Positions 26,263 through 42,345 of a stretch of 57,572 nucleotides of DNA are shown here, piece after piece. Source of the DNA: Rhodocyclaceae bacterium. GTDB taxonomy: Bacteria > Pseudomonadota > Gammaproteobacteria > Burkholderiales > Rhodocyclaceae. Under the pieces are notes generated by a model. It saw only the letters and a program-made list of their open reading frames with translations, had not been told where the DNA came from and ran no database searches. Made by a program: the position numbers and the translations under genes. The DNA lies in NCBI GenBank assembly GCA_020445745.1, contig JAGRGB010000016.1, positions 1-57,572 on the forward strand, written 5' to 3'. Position 1 is the stretch's first letter, and every line of letters begins with the position of its first letter.

Positions 26263-27042
26263 ATGCAAACACACGCAAACGCGCATCCCACGGACATCTC
26301 GCGGGTCATTCACCGCAACACCCATCGCGTCGCCGGACAGCGCGACGGCTTGCCGAGCGTGCTGCTGGCGCGCTTCGCCAGCGACCTCTCGTGCCAGCTC
26401 GGGCTGTTGCTGTGCCAGCGCGGACACCGGGTCGTCGCGCAGTCGAGCATGGCCCAGTTCGCCGCCCTCGGCCTCGGCGGCTGCGAGGACGAGTGCTTCC
26501 CGTGCACCGAGATCAACTTTCCCTACCTGGGGCGCGACCGCGTCGAGGCCGTGCTGACCGAACGCGGACCGTTCGACGTTGTGGTGTTCGACATGATCGC
26601 GGCGAATCCGGGGCGATCCGGCCGCCGCGCCAGCGATGCCGGCGCGCCTCCGCCGACCGACCTGCCGGATGCGGCACTGCTGCGCGATGTCGCCGCCTGT
26701 GCCCGCCACCTGGCGCATCACGGCGGCGCGATCTGGCTGCTCGCCGGAACCGACGAACAGGCCGACGGGAACGCCACCCTCGGCGCCTGCAAGGCCTTTC
26801 TGCACGGCCTGGCCGGCGATCCGGAGTTCTCCCGCGTGTCGTTGAACGGCACCCGCATCGCACCGCTGCAGGGGCGGATCGAGGCGATCCACTTCGAGCG
26901 CCACGAATCGCTGGTGTCGCCCCGCCCGCTGCCCCGCGACGGGCGCGATCCGATGACGCTGGCGACGGCGCTGATCGAGCTGCTGGCGATCGAGCCGTCC
27001 CCGACCTGGCGCACCGACCCGCTGGCCGCCGCGCTCGCCTAG
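26263..27042 (+). CDS. Unassigned protein with degenerate SDR-like pattern, first gene of the PKS run
   Basis: The 259-residue protein starts at ATG 26263 with GGAGCAGG upstream. No family was firmly recognised. Its pattern suggests a Rossmann fold: DVVVFDMIAANP, then VAACARHLAHHGGAIWLLA, then NATLGACKAFLHGLA and VSLNGTRIAPLQ. These resemble the NAG, Ser-strand and Lys helix of short-chain dehydrogenases, but the catalytic Tyr and N-terminal GxxxGxG are missing. It may be a non-catalytic SDR relative or a coincidence of fold. It precedes the PKS by 93 bp on the same strand and may take part in the same pathway. Confidence 0.45.
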   Translation: MQTHANAHPTDISRVIHRNTHRVAGQRDGLPSVLLARFASDLSCQLGLLLCQRGHRVVAQSSMAQFAALGLGGCEDECFPCTEINFPYLGRDRVEAVLTERGPFDVVVFDMIAANPGRSGRRASDAGAPPPTDLPDAALLRDVAACARHLAHHGGAIWLLAGTDEQADGNATLGACKAFLHGLAGDPEFSRVSLNGTRIAPLQGRIEAIHFERHESLVSPRPLPRDGRDPMTLATALIELLAIEPSPTWRTDPLAAALA

Positions 27043-27135
27043 ACCGGCCCGCCCGGCCGTCCCGCACCACCACCCACGAACATTCAACGCGCCCGCGCCG
27101 AGCCGCGGGTGCCCTTCGCATTCGGGAGATCGACC

Positions 27136-33549
<6,414 letters not shown>

Positions 33550-33579
33550 CCCGACATCACCCCGCGAAAGGACAGCGAC

Positions 33580-34914
33580 ATGACCCTCACCCTGGAAGAA
33601 AAGCGCGCCCGGGTGCGCGACCTGCTCACCCACAACAAGGCGACCGCCGGCGCGGTCGGCGAAGCCGGCCGGGCGCTGGCGGAGATCCCGGAGGAGTACT
33701 ACCGCTTCGAGCTGTGGCCGGCCTACAAGAGCCTGCTGTCGCAGCGCGACACGATGGCACGGATCCGCGTCGCCAACCCGTACTTCCGCTGCCACACGGA
33801 CGTCAGCCGCGACACCCTGCGCATCGACGATCGCGACTATCTCAACTTTTCCGGCTACAACTACGTCGGGCTGTCCGGCGACGCCGAGGTCGCGACGGCG
33901 GCCAAGGAGGCGATCGACCGCTACGGCACCTCGGTGTCGGCGAGCCGCATCGTGTCGGGCGAGATCCCGCTGCACGCGGAGCTCGAGGGCGCCATCGCGC
34001 AATTCCACGGCACCGAGGACGCGGTCGCCTTCGTCAGCGGCTACGGCACCAACGTCAGCACCCTGGGCTACCTGTTCGGCCCCAAGGACCTGCTGCTCCA
34101 CGACAGCCTCACCCACAACAGCGGGGTGACCGGCTGCAAGCTTTCCGGCGCGCGCCGCATCAGCTTCCCGCACAACGACCTGGACGCGCTGGAGGCGCTG
34201 CTGGCCGAGAACCGCGGCCGCCACGAGCGGGCCTGCATCGTCACCGAAGGGGTCTTCAGCATGGACGGCGACATCCCCGACCTGCCGCGGCTGATCGACC
34301 TGAAGAAGCGCTACAAGGCGCTCCTGATGGTGGACGAGGCCCACTCGGCCGGCACCCTGGGCGGCCGCGGCCGCGGCATCGCGGAACATTTCGGCGTGCC
34401 GGGCGGGGAGATCGACATCCTGATGGGCACCCTCAGCAAGTCGTTCGCGAGCTGCGGCGGCTACATCGCCGGCAGCGCTGCGCTGACCATGAACCTGCGC
34501 TATTTCGCGCCCGGTGGCGTGCTCTACAGCGTCGGCCTGTCGCCGGCCAACAGCGCGGCGGCGCTGGCCGCGGTGCGCAAGCTCGCCGCCCAGCCGGGGC
34601 GCGTCGAACGCCTGCGGGCGAACAGCGCGCTGTTCCTGCGACTGGCGAAGGAGGCCGCCCTCGACACCGGCCCCAGCCACGACTCGCCGATCGTGCCGGT
34701 GGTGATCGGCAATTCGATCCACTGCCTGAAGGTCGCCGAGCGCCTGTTCGCGCGCGGCATCAACGTGCAGCCGATGCTCTACCCGGCGGTCCCCGAGGAG
34801 GCCTCGCGGCTGCGCTTCTTCATCACCGCCCTGCACCGGCCGGAGCAGCTCGAATACACCGCGCGGGAGGTCCGCCAGGCGCTGGCGCTGGCCCGCGCCG
34901 ACGGCGCGAGCTGA
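33580..34914 (+). CDS. PLP-dependent alpha-oxoamine synthase (AONS/KBL/SPT family)
   Basis: This 444-residue protein belongs to the family that condenses an acyl thioester with an amino acid, with decarboxylation, to an alpha-amino ketone. Visible blocks are NFSGYNYVGLSGD, GTSVSASRIVSG, the DEAHSAG aspartate site and the Schiff-base Lys287 in GTLSKSFASCGGY. An extended N-terminus (about 55 residues, LPAYKSLLSQRD-like) is longer than in BioF and is seen in versions that use carrier-bound acyl chains. It starts 30 bp after the PKS with an AAAGGA site. Context indicates it takes the acyl chain from the PKS ACP; the amino acid substrate is unknown. Confidence 0.88.
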   Translation: MTLTLEEKRARVRDLLTHNKATAGAVGEAGRALAEIPEEYYRFELWPAYKSLLSQRDTMARIRVANPYFRCHTDVSRDTLRIDDRDYLNFSGYNYVGLSGDAEVATAAKEAIDRYGTSVSASRIVSGEIPLHAELEGAIAQFHGTEDAVAFVSGYGTNVSTLGYLFGPKDLLLHDSLTHNSGVTGCKLSGARRISFPHNDLDALEALLAENRGRHERACIVTEGVFSMDGDIPDLPRLIDLKKRYKALLMVDEAHSAGTLGGRGRGIAEHFGVPGGEIDILMGTLSKSFASCGGYIAGSAALTMNLRYFAPGGVLYSVGLSPANSAAALAAVRKLAAQPGRVERLRANSALFLRLAKEAALDTGPSHDSPIVPVVIGNSIHCLKVAERLFARGINVQPMLYPAVPEEASRLRFFITALHRPEQLEYTAREVRQALALARADGAS

Positions 34915-34921
34915 GACGGCC

Positions 34922-37252
34922 ATGTCCCTCGACGCACTCACCCTGGCCAGGCGGCCGGAGCTTTCCGTCACCGAGCGCTTCGCTGCCTTCGTGCTCACCT
35001 TCCGGCCGGCGGTCATCCTCGCCGTGCTGGCGCTGGTGGTCGCCGCCGGCGCCGGGCTCGGCAAACTCGCCTTCAAGAACGACTACCGGATGTTCTTCAG
35101 CAGCGACAACGCCGAGCTGGCGGCCTTCGAGCGCCTGCAGAAGACCTTCAACCGCAACGACAACGTGCTGATCTCGGTCAGCGCCCGCGACGGCACCTTG
35201 TTCACCCGCGAGCGGCTGCAGGCGCTGGCCGAGCTCTCCGAGCGCGCCTGGCGGATCCCCGCGGCACGGCGGGTCGATTCGCTGGCAACCTTCCAGCACT
35301 CCTACGCCCAGGGCGACGAGATCTTCGTCGAGGGGCTGGCGAGCCGGGCCGCGCGTTTCAGCGACGCCGACGTCGCGCGGGTGCGCGAGGTCGCCCTCGG
35401 CGACCCGCTGGTGGCGCGCCGGCTGGTCAATCCCCAGGGCACCGTCGCCGGCATCAACGTCATCGTCGAGATGGACGACGCGACCAAGGACGCCCAGGTG
35501 CTGGAGATCGCCGGCCGCGCCCGCGCGCTGGCCGAGGAGGCGGCGGCGCGCTATCCGGAGCTGGCCTTCCACGTCACCGGCGCGGTGATGCTCGATGCCG
35601 CGTTCCACGATTCGTCCGAACAGGACATGAAGCGTCTGACGCCGGCGATGCTGGCGCTGGCGCTGGCGCTGCTGTGGTTCTTCCTGGGGTCGTTCGCGGC
35701 ATCGATGGCGACGCTGGTGGTGATCGCGCTGTCGATCGTCGTCGCCCTCGGCCTCGCCGGACACCTCGGCATACCCTTGTCGCCGTCGAGCCTCGCGGCG
35801 CCGACCGTCCTGCTGACGATGGCGGTCGCCGACTCGGTGCATTTCCTCAGCGCGTACTACGTCGAGCACGAGCAGTGCGGCGATCGCATCGCAGCGATGC
35901 GGACGAGCCTCGCCGACAACCTGCCGGCCGTCTTCTTCACCAGCACGGCGACGTCGGTGAGCTTCCTGTCGATGAACTTCAGCGACGCGCCGCCGTTCCG
36001 CGATCTCGGCAACATCACCGCGATCGGCGTCGCGGCGGCATTCCTGATGTCGATCACGCTGCTGCCGGCGATCGTCACCTACCTGCCGGCGGTACGCCGG
36101 CCGCCGCAGTTCCGCTGGCTGCAGCGCCGCCTCGGCACGCTGTACCTGTTCGTGCTGGCGCGACCGCGGGCGCTCGCCGCCGGCTGCACGGTGGTCTGCG
36201 TCGCCCTGACCGGGCTCGCGCTGAACAACACCCTCAACGACGAATACATCAAGTACTTCGGCGAGTCCGTCGAGTTCCGCCGCGACACCGACTATGTCAA
36301 CGACAACCTGACCGGCGTGTACTACCTCGAATTCCCGCTCTCTGCCGGCGTCGAGGGCGGTGTCTCCGATCCGGCCTACCTGGCCCGGGTGGACCGCTTC
36401 GCCGAATGGCTGCGCGGCCAGCCGGAGGTCCTGCACGTGTTCTCGATCGTCGACGTGTTCAAGAAGCTGAACCGCAACATGCACGGCGACGATTCGCGCC
36501 AGTTCCGGCTGCCCGGGAGCCGCGCGCTGGCCGCCCAGTACATGCTGACCTACGAACTGTCGCTGCCCCAGGGCCTCGACCTGGGCGACCGGGTCAGTGT
36601 CGACAAGTCCACGGCACGCCTGACGGCGACGCTGTCGAACCTGTCGAGCCGGCAGGTGATCGATCTCGACGAGCGCGCCTACCGCTGGCTGCTGGACAAC
36701 GGCCTGCCGTCGATGCAGGTGCGGGCGAGCGGACCGACCATCATGTTCGCCAACATCGGCCAGCGCAACATCCACGACATGATCTCGGGCGAGATCCTGT
36801 CGATGATCCTGATCGGCCTGATCCTGATGGCGGCGCTGCGCTCGGTGCGCCTCGGGCTGCTGAGCCTGGTGCCGGTGCTGCTGCCGGTGGGCGTGACCTT
36901 CGGCCTGTGGCAGATCTTCGTCGGCCAGATCGGTCTCGCCTCGGCCGTCGTCGCGGCGATGACGCTGGGCATCCTGACCGACGACACGGTGCATTTCCTG
37001 AAGCACTACGCGGACGCCCGGCGCAGCGGCGCCACCACCCGCCGGGCCATCCTCACCTCGTTCCGCCAGTGCGGCCCGGCCCTGTGGATCACGTCGCTGG
37101 TGCTGGTCGCCGGCTTCGGCGTGCTGGCCACCTCCAGCTTCGCGATCAACGCCGATCTCGGCCTGCTGAGCGTGATCATCCTCGGCGTCGGCCTGCTGGC
37201 GGACTTCGTGCTGCTTCCTGCTGTACTCATCCTGTTCGGAGGAAAGAAATGA
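34922..37252 (+). CDS. MMPL/RND-superfamily lipid transporter
   Basis: The 776-residue membrane protein starts at ATG 34922, 7 bp after the oxoamine synthase stop. It has the RND two-fold layout: an N-terminal helix (FRPAVILAVLALVVAAGAG), a periplasmic domain, a five-helix bundle containing TVLLTMAVADSVHF, a second periplasmic domain, and a final bundle with GILTDDTVHFLKHY. The paired Asp residues in the bundles are proton-relay candidates. Length and SSD-like motifs match the single-gene MMPL/HpnN-type exporters of hopanoids and complex lipids. Next to a lipid-making PKS/AOS pair, export of the product from the inner membrane is the likely task. Confidence 0.85.
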   Translation: MSLDALTLARRPELSVTERFAAFVLTFRPAVILAVLALVVAAGAGLGKLAFKNDYRMFFSSDNAELAAFERLQKTFNRNDNVLISVSARDGTLFTRERLQALAELSERAWRIPAARRVDSLATFQHSYAQGDEIFVEGLASRAARFSDADVARVREVALGDPLVARRLVNPQGTVAGINVIVEMDDATKDAQVLEIAGRARALAEEAAARYPELAFHVTGAVMLDAAFHDSSEQDMKRLTPAMLALALALLWFFLGSFAASMATLVVIALSIVVALGLAGHLGIPLSPSSLAAPTVLLTMAVADSVHFLSAYYVEHEQCGDRIAAMRTSLADNLPAVFFTSTATSVSFLSMNFSDAPPFRDLGNITAIGVAAAFLMSITLLPAIVTYLPAVRRPPQFRWLQRRLGTLYLFVLARPRALAAGCTVVCVALTGLALNNTLNDEYIKYFGESVEFRRDTDYVNDNLTGVYYLEFPLSAGVEGGVSDPAYLARVDRFAEWLRGQPEVLHVFSIVDVFKKLNRNMHGDDSRQFRLPGSRALAAQYMLTYELSLPQGLDLGDRVSVDKSTARLTATLSNLSSRQVIDLDERAYRWLLDNGLPSMQVRASGPTIMFANIGQRNIHDMISGEILSMILIGLILMAALRSVRLGLLSLVPVLLPVGVTFGLWQIFVGQIGLASAVVAAMTLGILTDDTVHFLKHYADARRSGATTRRAILTSFRQCGPALWITSLVLVAGFGVLATSSFAINADLGLLSVIILGVGLLADFVLLPAVLILFGGKK

Positions 37253-38052
37253 AGAGAACCACGATCGGCGCGATCTGCCTGGCGTTCGCCGCCCAGCTCC
37301 ACGCCGTGAGCCCGGCCGCGCCGGCCCCCCTCAGTGCGGAGGCGCGCGGCCTGCAGATCGCCCAGGAAACCGACCGGCGAGATGCCGGCTTCGAGAACTC
37401 GGTGGCGGACGCGACGATGGTGCTCGCCAACCGCCAGGGCGACGAGTCGATCCGCAGCTTCCGCATGATGACGCTGGAGCAGAGCGACGACGGCGACAAG
37501 ACCGTGGCGGTGTTCGACCAGCCGGCCGACCTCGCCGGCTCGGCGGTGCTGACCCATTCCCACGCGCTGAGCGCGGACGACCAGTGGCTCTACCTGCCCG
37601 CGGTGCGGCGGGTCAAGCGCATCTCGTCACGCAACAAGGCAGCCTCGTTCATGGGCAGCGAGTTCGCGTTCGAGGACCTGAGCGCCTGGGAGGTGCGGAA
37701 ATACAGCTACCGCTACCTGCGCGAAGAGGCCTTCGACGGCGCCGACTGCTTCGTCGTCGAGAACACGCCGGCCTACGAGGACTCCGGCTACTCGAAACAG
37801 ATCGAATGGGTCGATCGGACGATCTACCAGCCCCGCAAGCTGGAGTACTACGACCGCCAGGGCCGGCTGCTGAAGACGATGGTGTTCAAGGGCTACAGGC
37901 AGTATCTGGGCCGCCACTGGCGACCCGCCGAGCAGATCATGGAGAACCACCAGACCGGGCGCGTGACCCGCGTGATCTGGGACGCCTACCGCTTCAAGAC
38001 CGATCTGACGCCCTACGATTTCACCCCCGACGCGATAGCCCGCGCCCGGTGA
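37249..38052 (+). CDS. LolA-like periplasmic outer-membrane lipoprotein-sorting family protein
   Basis: The 267-residue protein starts at ATG 37249, forming ATGA with the transporter stop and preceded by GGAGGA. A signal peptide ends near residue 20 (HAVSPA). The mature protein has the LolA-like fold pattern: MVLANRQGDESIRSFRMMT, DQWLYLPAVRRVKRISS, FMGSEFAFEDLS, YSKQIEWVDRTIYQPRK and YDRQGRLLKTMVF. This family sits beside MMPL-type pumps in many proteobacteria. A role in carrying a lipid across the periplasm is inferred from that association. Confidence 0.85.
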   Translation: MKRTTIGAICLAFAAQLHAVSPAAPAPLSAEARGLQIAQETDRRDAGFENSVADATMVLANRQGDESIRSFRMMTLEQSDDGDKTVAVFDQPADLAGSAVLTHSHALSADDQWLYLPAVRRVKRISSRNKAASFMGSEFAFEDLSAWEVRKYSYRYLREEAFDGADCFVVENTPAYEDSGYSKQIEWVDRTIYQPRKLEYYDRQGRLLKTMVFKGYRQYLGRHWRPAEQIMENHQTGRVTRVIWDAYRFKTDLTPYDFTPDAIARAR

Positions 38053-39257
38053 AGCGGCCGACGACGTTGCCGGCGATGCGCCGCCTGTTCGCGTTCGCGC
38101 TGGCCTGCAGCATCGCCGCCGCAGCCTGGGGCCAGACCGTCTCGCTACGCGGCCACGTCGGCGCGGACACCCGCATCTACCTGCGCGGGGCGGCCTTCGA
38201 CGGCCAGGAGCGGGCGCCGTTCTCGCTGCTCGCCGAGCCCCGGCTGCGGGCGGTCAGCGCGGACCGGCGCAAGGAGTTCCTGTTCATTCCCTATCTGCGC
38301 GAATCCGCCGGCACGACCGAGCGCGGCGGCGGCGACATCCGCGACCTGTACGGCGCCCACCACGGTGACGGCTGGTCGGCGCTGGTGGGTGTCTCGCGGG
38401 TGTTCTGGGGTGCGGCCGAATCGCTGCACATGATCGACATCGTCAACCAGTCGGACCTCGCCGAGGACTATCGCGGCCACTTCAAGCTGGGCCAGCCAAT
38501 GGCCATGCTGACGCTCACCCATCCCTACGGCCAGTTCGAGCTGCTGGCCCTGCCGGGCTTCCGCGAACGCCGCTTCGCGCCGGCACGGTCGCGGCCGCGC
38601 CTTGCGCTGCCGGTGCTGGCGGACGCCGCCTACCCGGACGGCAAGGGCGCCGACTGGGCCGCCAGGGTCACCTTCAGCCACGATCGGGTGGACGCCCACC
38701 TCTACCATTTCGCCGGCCTCAGCCGGGAGCCCGATTTCCTGCCGGTGTTCGATGGCGAAGGTCGGCTCTCGGCGCTGCGGCCGAGCTACCGGCGCATCCG
38801 CCAGACCGGCCTCGATCTCACCTATGCGCTGGACGCACTGATCCTGAAGGGCGAGTTCCTCGACCGCCGTGGCTACAGCCGGGGCTTCACGGCAGGAGTC
38901 GCCGGCGCCGAGTACGTCTTCGGGGCGGGCGCCAGCGGCGCCGACCGCTCGCTGTTCGTCGAGCACCTGTTCGACCAGCGCCCGGCGGACGCGCCGCCGG
39001 CCCTGTTTCGCCGCGGCTGGTTCGTCGGCGGCCGCCTCGCGGCGAACGATGCCGACTCCAGCGAGATTCGCGGCGGCGTCGTCTTCGACACCGACAGCGG
39101 CGCGCGGACGATCCGCGTCGAGGCCAGCCGCCGCATCCGCGACGACTGGCAGCTGCACCTCGAATACAACGGCTTCGCCGGCGTCGGCGGCTCGGCCTCG
39201 CTGGCATCGTTCGCCGACGACAGCTATCTGCGCATCCTGATCCGGCGCAACTTCTGA
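38049..39257 (+). CDS. Probable outer-membrane beta-barrel protein
   Basis: The 402-residue product uses GTG 38049 (GTGA overlap with the upstream stop) or ATG 38076; both give a signal peptide ending SIAAAAWG. The mature part consists of alternating amphipathic beta strands with frequent aromatic ends, and it finishes in ...LIRRNF, a C-terminal Phe as expected for BAM-inserted barrels. No named family was recognised. Its coupling to the LolA-like gene suggests it is the outer-membrane endpoint of the same export route, either receiving or passing the lipid. Confidence 0.65.
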   Translation: MKRPTTLPAMRRLFAFALACSIAAAAWGQTVSLRGHVGADTRIYLRGAAFDGQERAPFSLLAEPRLRAVSADRRKEFLFIPYLRESAGTTERGGGDIRDLYGAHHGDGWSALVGVSRVFWGAAESLHMIDIVNQSDLAEDYRGHFKLGQPMAMLTLTHPYGQFELLALPGFRERRFAPARSRPRLALPVLADAAYPDGKGADWAARVTFSHDRVDAHLYHFAGLSREPDFLPVFDGEGRLSALRPSYRRIRQTGLDLTYALDALILKGEFLDRRGYSRGFTAGVAGAEYVFGAGASGADRSLFVEHLFDQRPADAPPALFRRGWFVGGRLAANDADSSEIRGGVVFDTDSGARTIRVEASRRIRDDWQLHLEYNGFAGVGGSASLASFADDSYLRILIRRNF

Positions 39258-39278
39258 CGACCTGAAGGGAAGACGATC

Positions 39279-39962
39279 ATGTTGGTGACCCACAGTTCAG
39301 CACCGGCAAGCCCCCACGACAACCACGCCGGCCGCCCGCACGGCTCGCGCCACCACGGCCGCGAACAAGGACTGGTCGCGGAACTGCAGCACCTGTCCCG
39401 CCTGTCGGATGGCGCCGCCTGCCTCGAGACCCACCTCCGCGAGCTGAGCGGCAGCGCCGCCCGCGTGCTCGCCGCCGAGCGCTGCGTCATCGTGCTGCCC
39501 GCCGCGGACGCCGCGGACGCCGCGGCCCCGTTGCCGCCCGCCGCCGATGACGCGAGCGCCGCCGGCGGGCTGAGCACACCGATCCGCTTCGGCGGCCAGG
39601 CAATCGGCATCCTGCATGTCGGCGGCGCGCGCGGCAGGCCCGGGTTCGACGACGAGGATCGCGTGCTGCTCGAACTGGTCGCGGTCTACATCGGCAAGTC
39701 GCTGCAGACCCTCCAGCTGCAACGGATCCTGCAGTCCCGCTTCGCCCAGTCCAGTCTTGCCCGCGACACCACCGCGCCAGCCAATCCGCTGGCCGGCGGC
39801 GTGCCCGGATTCGCACGCATGGTGCGGATCCTCGCGCGCTCTTTCTACCGCGAACTGCGCAGGGCCGGCTTCGGCACGACCGAAGTCATCGGCGCGACCT
39901 CGCAGATCATCGACGAGCTGAGCGCCGACCTGAGGCGCGATGGCCGGCCCGGGCCGACCTGA
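39279..39962 (+). CDS. GAF-domain protein
   Basis: The 227-residue protein starts at ATG 39279 behind AAGGGAAG, 21 bp after the barrel gene. Residues about 30-150 fit a GAF domain: LVAELQHLSRLSD, AARVLAAERCVIVL, IRFGGQAIGILHVGG, FDDEDRVLLELVAVYIGKS. The region near residues 77-95 is an Ala/Asp low-complexity loop with 9-bp tandem repeats in the DNA (about 39508-39530). A C-terminal helical part (FARMVRILARSFYRELR) has no known output domain. It may sense a small ligand for the upstream operon; the target is unknown. Confidence 0.65.
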   Translation: MLVTHSSAPASPHDNHAGRPHGSRHHGREQGLVAELQHLSRLSDGAACLETHLRELSGSAARVLAAERCVIVLPAADAADAAAPLPPAADDASAAGGLSTPIRFGGQAIGILHVGGARGRPGFDDEDRVLLELVAVYIGKSLQTLQLQRILQSRFAQSSLARDTTAPANPLAGGVPGFARMVRILARSFYRELRRAGFGTTEVIGATSQIIDELSADLRRDGRPGPT

Positions 39963-40039
39963 GGTGCGCCGAGGGCCGGCTCGCGGCGGATGCGACCGGG
40001 CGGCCGCGAACGGACGCGGTCCCGTCGCCGACGGATGAT

Positions 40040-41131
40040 TCAGGCGACCTCGTCGATGCCGCCGAGCAGGGCGCGAGCGCGCGCGTAATACCACCGGGCC
40101 CTGGCGATCCGCTTCCAGAAGATCGGGAAGACGTCCTGCAGCGCGAGGACGTCGGCCTCGTCGACGCGGCCGGCGTCCACCGCGCGATAGAGTTCGTCGA
40201 GCACCTGACCGTAGGCCGTGGCCACCGGATCCTGCCAGAAGGCCACGCCGCCGGGCGCGTGGGCGGGCAGAAAGGCCAGCCCCTTTGCCGGCACGTCGGC
40301 GTCTGGCGCCGACACCAGTCGCAGATTCGCTCCCACGGCGTGCAGCAGCCGCCGGTACTGGCGGATCGATACCGGATTGATGCGGTCGCCGTCGTCGCCG
40401 CAGAACGCCCACGTGCTGCCGCCATCGACACCGGCTTCCCGGAGGCGGGCGACCAATGCGTCGAGCGGGCCATCGTCCCAGGCGTGGTGAATCGCGCCGG
40501 CGGTGCCGAAGCTCAGCGCCCGGCGCAGTTCCGTGGACAGCACGCGCAGTTCGAGCGCGCCGTCGTCCGATTGCTCCAGTCGATAGCGGCGATGGGCGAC
40601 CGCTTCGGACATCAGGGTGTCGACCAGCAGCGAGTCCATCTGCATCCCATCGTCGCGCAGCCATTGCCACAGCTGGGTCTGGTGCGCCTCGCGCAGATGG
40701 GCCTCGTCGATGATCGCGGCATGCAGGCCGAGTTCGGTCAGCAGGTCCGGGAGCACCGGCGTCCACGCGAGATTGCCCGGCCAGAAGGCGGCGGGCCGGC
40801 TGCCGAGCAGGCGCTGCTTGGTTTCCAGGTCGAGCACGATCTGGCGGCGCAGGTAGCGCGGCGGAATCAGGAACGGGCAGACCTCGTGACAGGTCGTCGC
40901 CAGCAATTCGACGATGCCTTCGTCGATCGCCTCGGCGAGGGTCGCCAGCAGGTCGGGGCGATGCCGCTCGATGTGCGTCAGCAGGCTGCCGGTGAGGGCG
41001 AGGCTGACCTTGGCCCGGGCGTCGCGATGGGCGTCCACCAGCAACTGCAGGCTTTCGTCGGCCAGCGTCGCGACCTCGAACGCCGTCGCGCACGCCGGGA
41101 GGTGGAAATACCAGCCGATCATCAGCGTCAT
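40040..41131 (-). CDS. GH57-like glycoside hydrolase
   Basis: The 363-residue protein starts at ATG 41131, overlapping the stop of the glycosyltransferase gene as ATGA. It has the GH57 barrel features: MIGWYFHLPAC, LALTGSLLTHIERH, VELLATTCHEVCPFLIP and FWPGNLAWTPVLPDLL, then IIDEAHLRE. The Glu in TCHE may correspond to the nucleophile region. GH57 enzymes act on alpha-glucans such as glycogen. Together with the upstream GT4 gene it suggests an alpha-glucan or exopolysaccharide unit. Assignment at family level is fairly good; substrate unknown. Confidence 0.65.
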   Translation of the reverse strand: MTLMIGWYFHLPACATAFEVATLADESLQLLVDAHRDARAKVSLALTGSLLTHIERHRPDLLATLAEAIDEGIVELLATTCHEVCPFLIPPRYLRRQIVLDLETKQRLLGSRPAAFWPGNLAWTPVLPDLLTELGLHAAIIDEAHLREAHQTQLWQWLRDDGMQMDSLLVDTLMSEAVAHRRYRLEQSDDGALELRVLSTELRRALSFGTAGAIHHAWDDGPLDALVARLREAGVDGGSTWAFCGDDGDRINPVSIRQYRRLLHAVGANLRLVSAPDADVPAKGLAFLPAHAPGGVAFWQDPVATAYGQVLDELYRAVDAGRVDEADVLALQDVFPIFWKRIARARWYYARARALLGGIDEVA

Positions 41132-42345
41132 GACGCCACGACCTCGCCGGATTCGGCCTCAGCAACCGCCATCTCCGCCAGCAGCCGGTCGACGTGGGCC
41201 TCCCACGAGAATTCCTGCGCCCGCCGCCACGCGGCGTGGCCGAGCTGCCGGCAACGCTCGGGGTCGCCGACGAGCGCACGGATGCGCGCGACCAGCCCAT
41301 CGACGCGGCACAGGGGCGTGGCGAAATCGGCACTCAGCGCGCCCCCCCAGAGTTCGGTCAGCGCGCCGACCGCGAATCCCACCGTCGGGCGCCTCGAGGC
41401 CATCGCCTCGAGCACGGCCAGACCGAAGGTTTCGTACAGCGAGGTGGTGACGAGCATGTCATGGCGGTCGATGAGCGGCCAGATGGCGTCCGGTGCCGTC
41501 GGCGGCGCGACATCGACCTGCGCGGCCACACCGAAGGCCTGGCCGAGGGCGGCGATGCGTTGGTCGTTGCGATCGCCGGTGACCACGGTCAGCCGTGTGC
41601 CTGGATCCTCGCGCAGCAAATCGCGCAGGGCCTCGAACAGGAAGTGATGGCCCTTCTGCTCGGTCGGGCGGCCGATCGCGAGCAGGCGCAGCGGGCCCGC
41701 CGGTGGCGGCACCAGGGCGGCCGGGCGGTGCACGCCGAGCGGCAGCACGACGAGCTTGCCGGGCGCGACATTGTGGGTGATGGTCAGCACGCCGGCCGCG
41801 AACCTCGATGGCACGATCACCCGATCGGCGAGGTGGACCAGCTTGGCCTCGAGCACCTGGTGCATCGCGTCACCGACCGGCTTGTCGAAATACGTGAAGC
41901 CGGCGAACACCGGTAGATGGCAGGCGGCGACGACGCACAGCGCAGGCAGCAGCTCCTGAAGGGCGGCAGCGACGGGCGCCAGGGCATAGTCCTGCACCAG
42001 AACGTGGCTCGGCCGAGTGCTGACGCCGTCGCCGATGAGCTGGCGCGCCAGCGCCCGCGCGACGGCTTCCACGGCGCCGAAGCCGGACGCGGTGCCGGCG
42101 CCCAGCAGCGCATTGCGGTACGCCCCATTGGCCATCCGGACCCGGGGCGAGCGGCCGTCGGCCGATGCCGGCTCAGAAACGGCGGCATCTCCAGCGCAGC
42201 CGAAGCACCGATAGGTGGGCACCAGCATCACCGTGGTCGGTACCCGCGAATGCATGCGACCGGCCAGCTCGAATACGTAGCGTCCGACGCCGCCGACGGC
42301 GAATGGTGGATACTCCGAGCTCAGGATCAGGCAGTGGGGGGTCAC
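41128..42345 (-). CDS. GT4-family glycosyltransferase
   Basis: Starting at GTG 42345, which overlaps the upstream TGA as GTGA, the product is 405 residues; the longer frame to 42624 is shadow. It shows the GT-B pattern: CLILSSEYPPFAVGGVGRY at the N-terminus, VIVPSRFAAG, LRLLAIGRPTEQKGHH, and the donor-site EX7E motif in ETFGLAVLEAMASRRP. It probably transfers a sugar from a nucleotide donor to a glucan or glycoconjugate. It sits between an unknown membrane-anchored protein and a GH57-like hydrolase with overlaps on both sides, so all three are probably translated together. Confidence 0.85.
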   Translation of the reverse strand: MTPHCLILSSEYPPFAVGGVGRYVFELAGRMHSRVPTTVMLVPTYRCFGCAGDAAVSEPASADGRSPRVRMANGAYRNALLGAGTASGFGAVEAVARALARQLIGDGVSTRPSHVLVQDYALAPVAAALQELLPALCVVAACHLPVFAGFTYFDKPVGDAMHQVLEAKLVHLADRVIVPSRFAAGVLTITHNVAPGKLVVLPLGVHRPAALVPPPAGPLRLLAIGRPTEQKGHHFLFEALRDLLREDPGTRLTVVTGDRNDQRIAALGQAFGVAAQVDVAPPTAPDAIWPLIDRHDMLVTTSLYETFGLAVLEAMASRRPTVGFAVGALTELWGGALSADFATPLCRVDGLVARIRALVGDPERCRQLGHAAWRRAQEFSWEAHVDRLLAEMAVAEAESGEVVAS

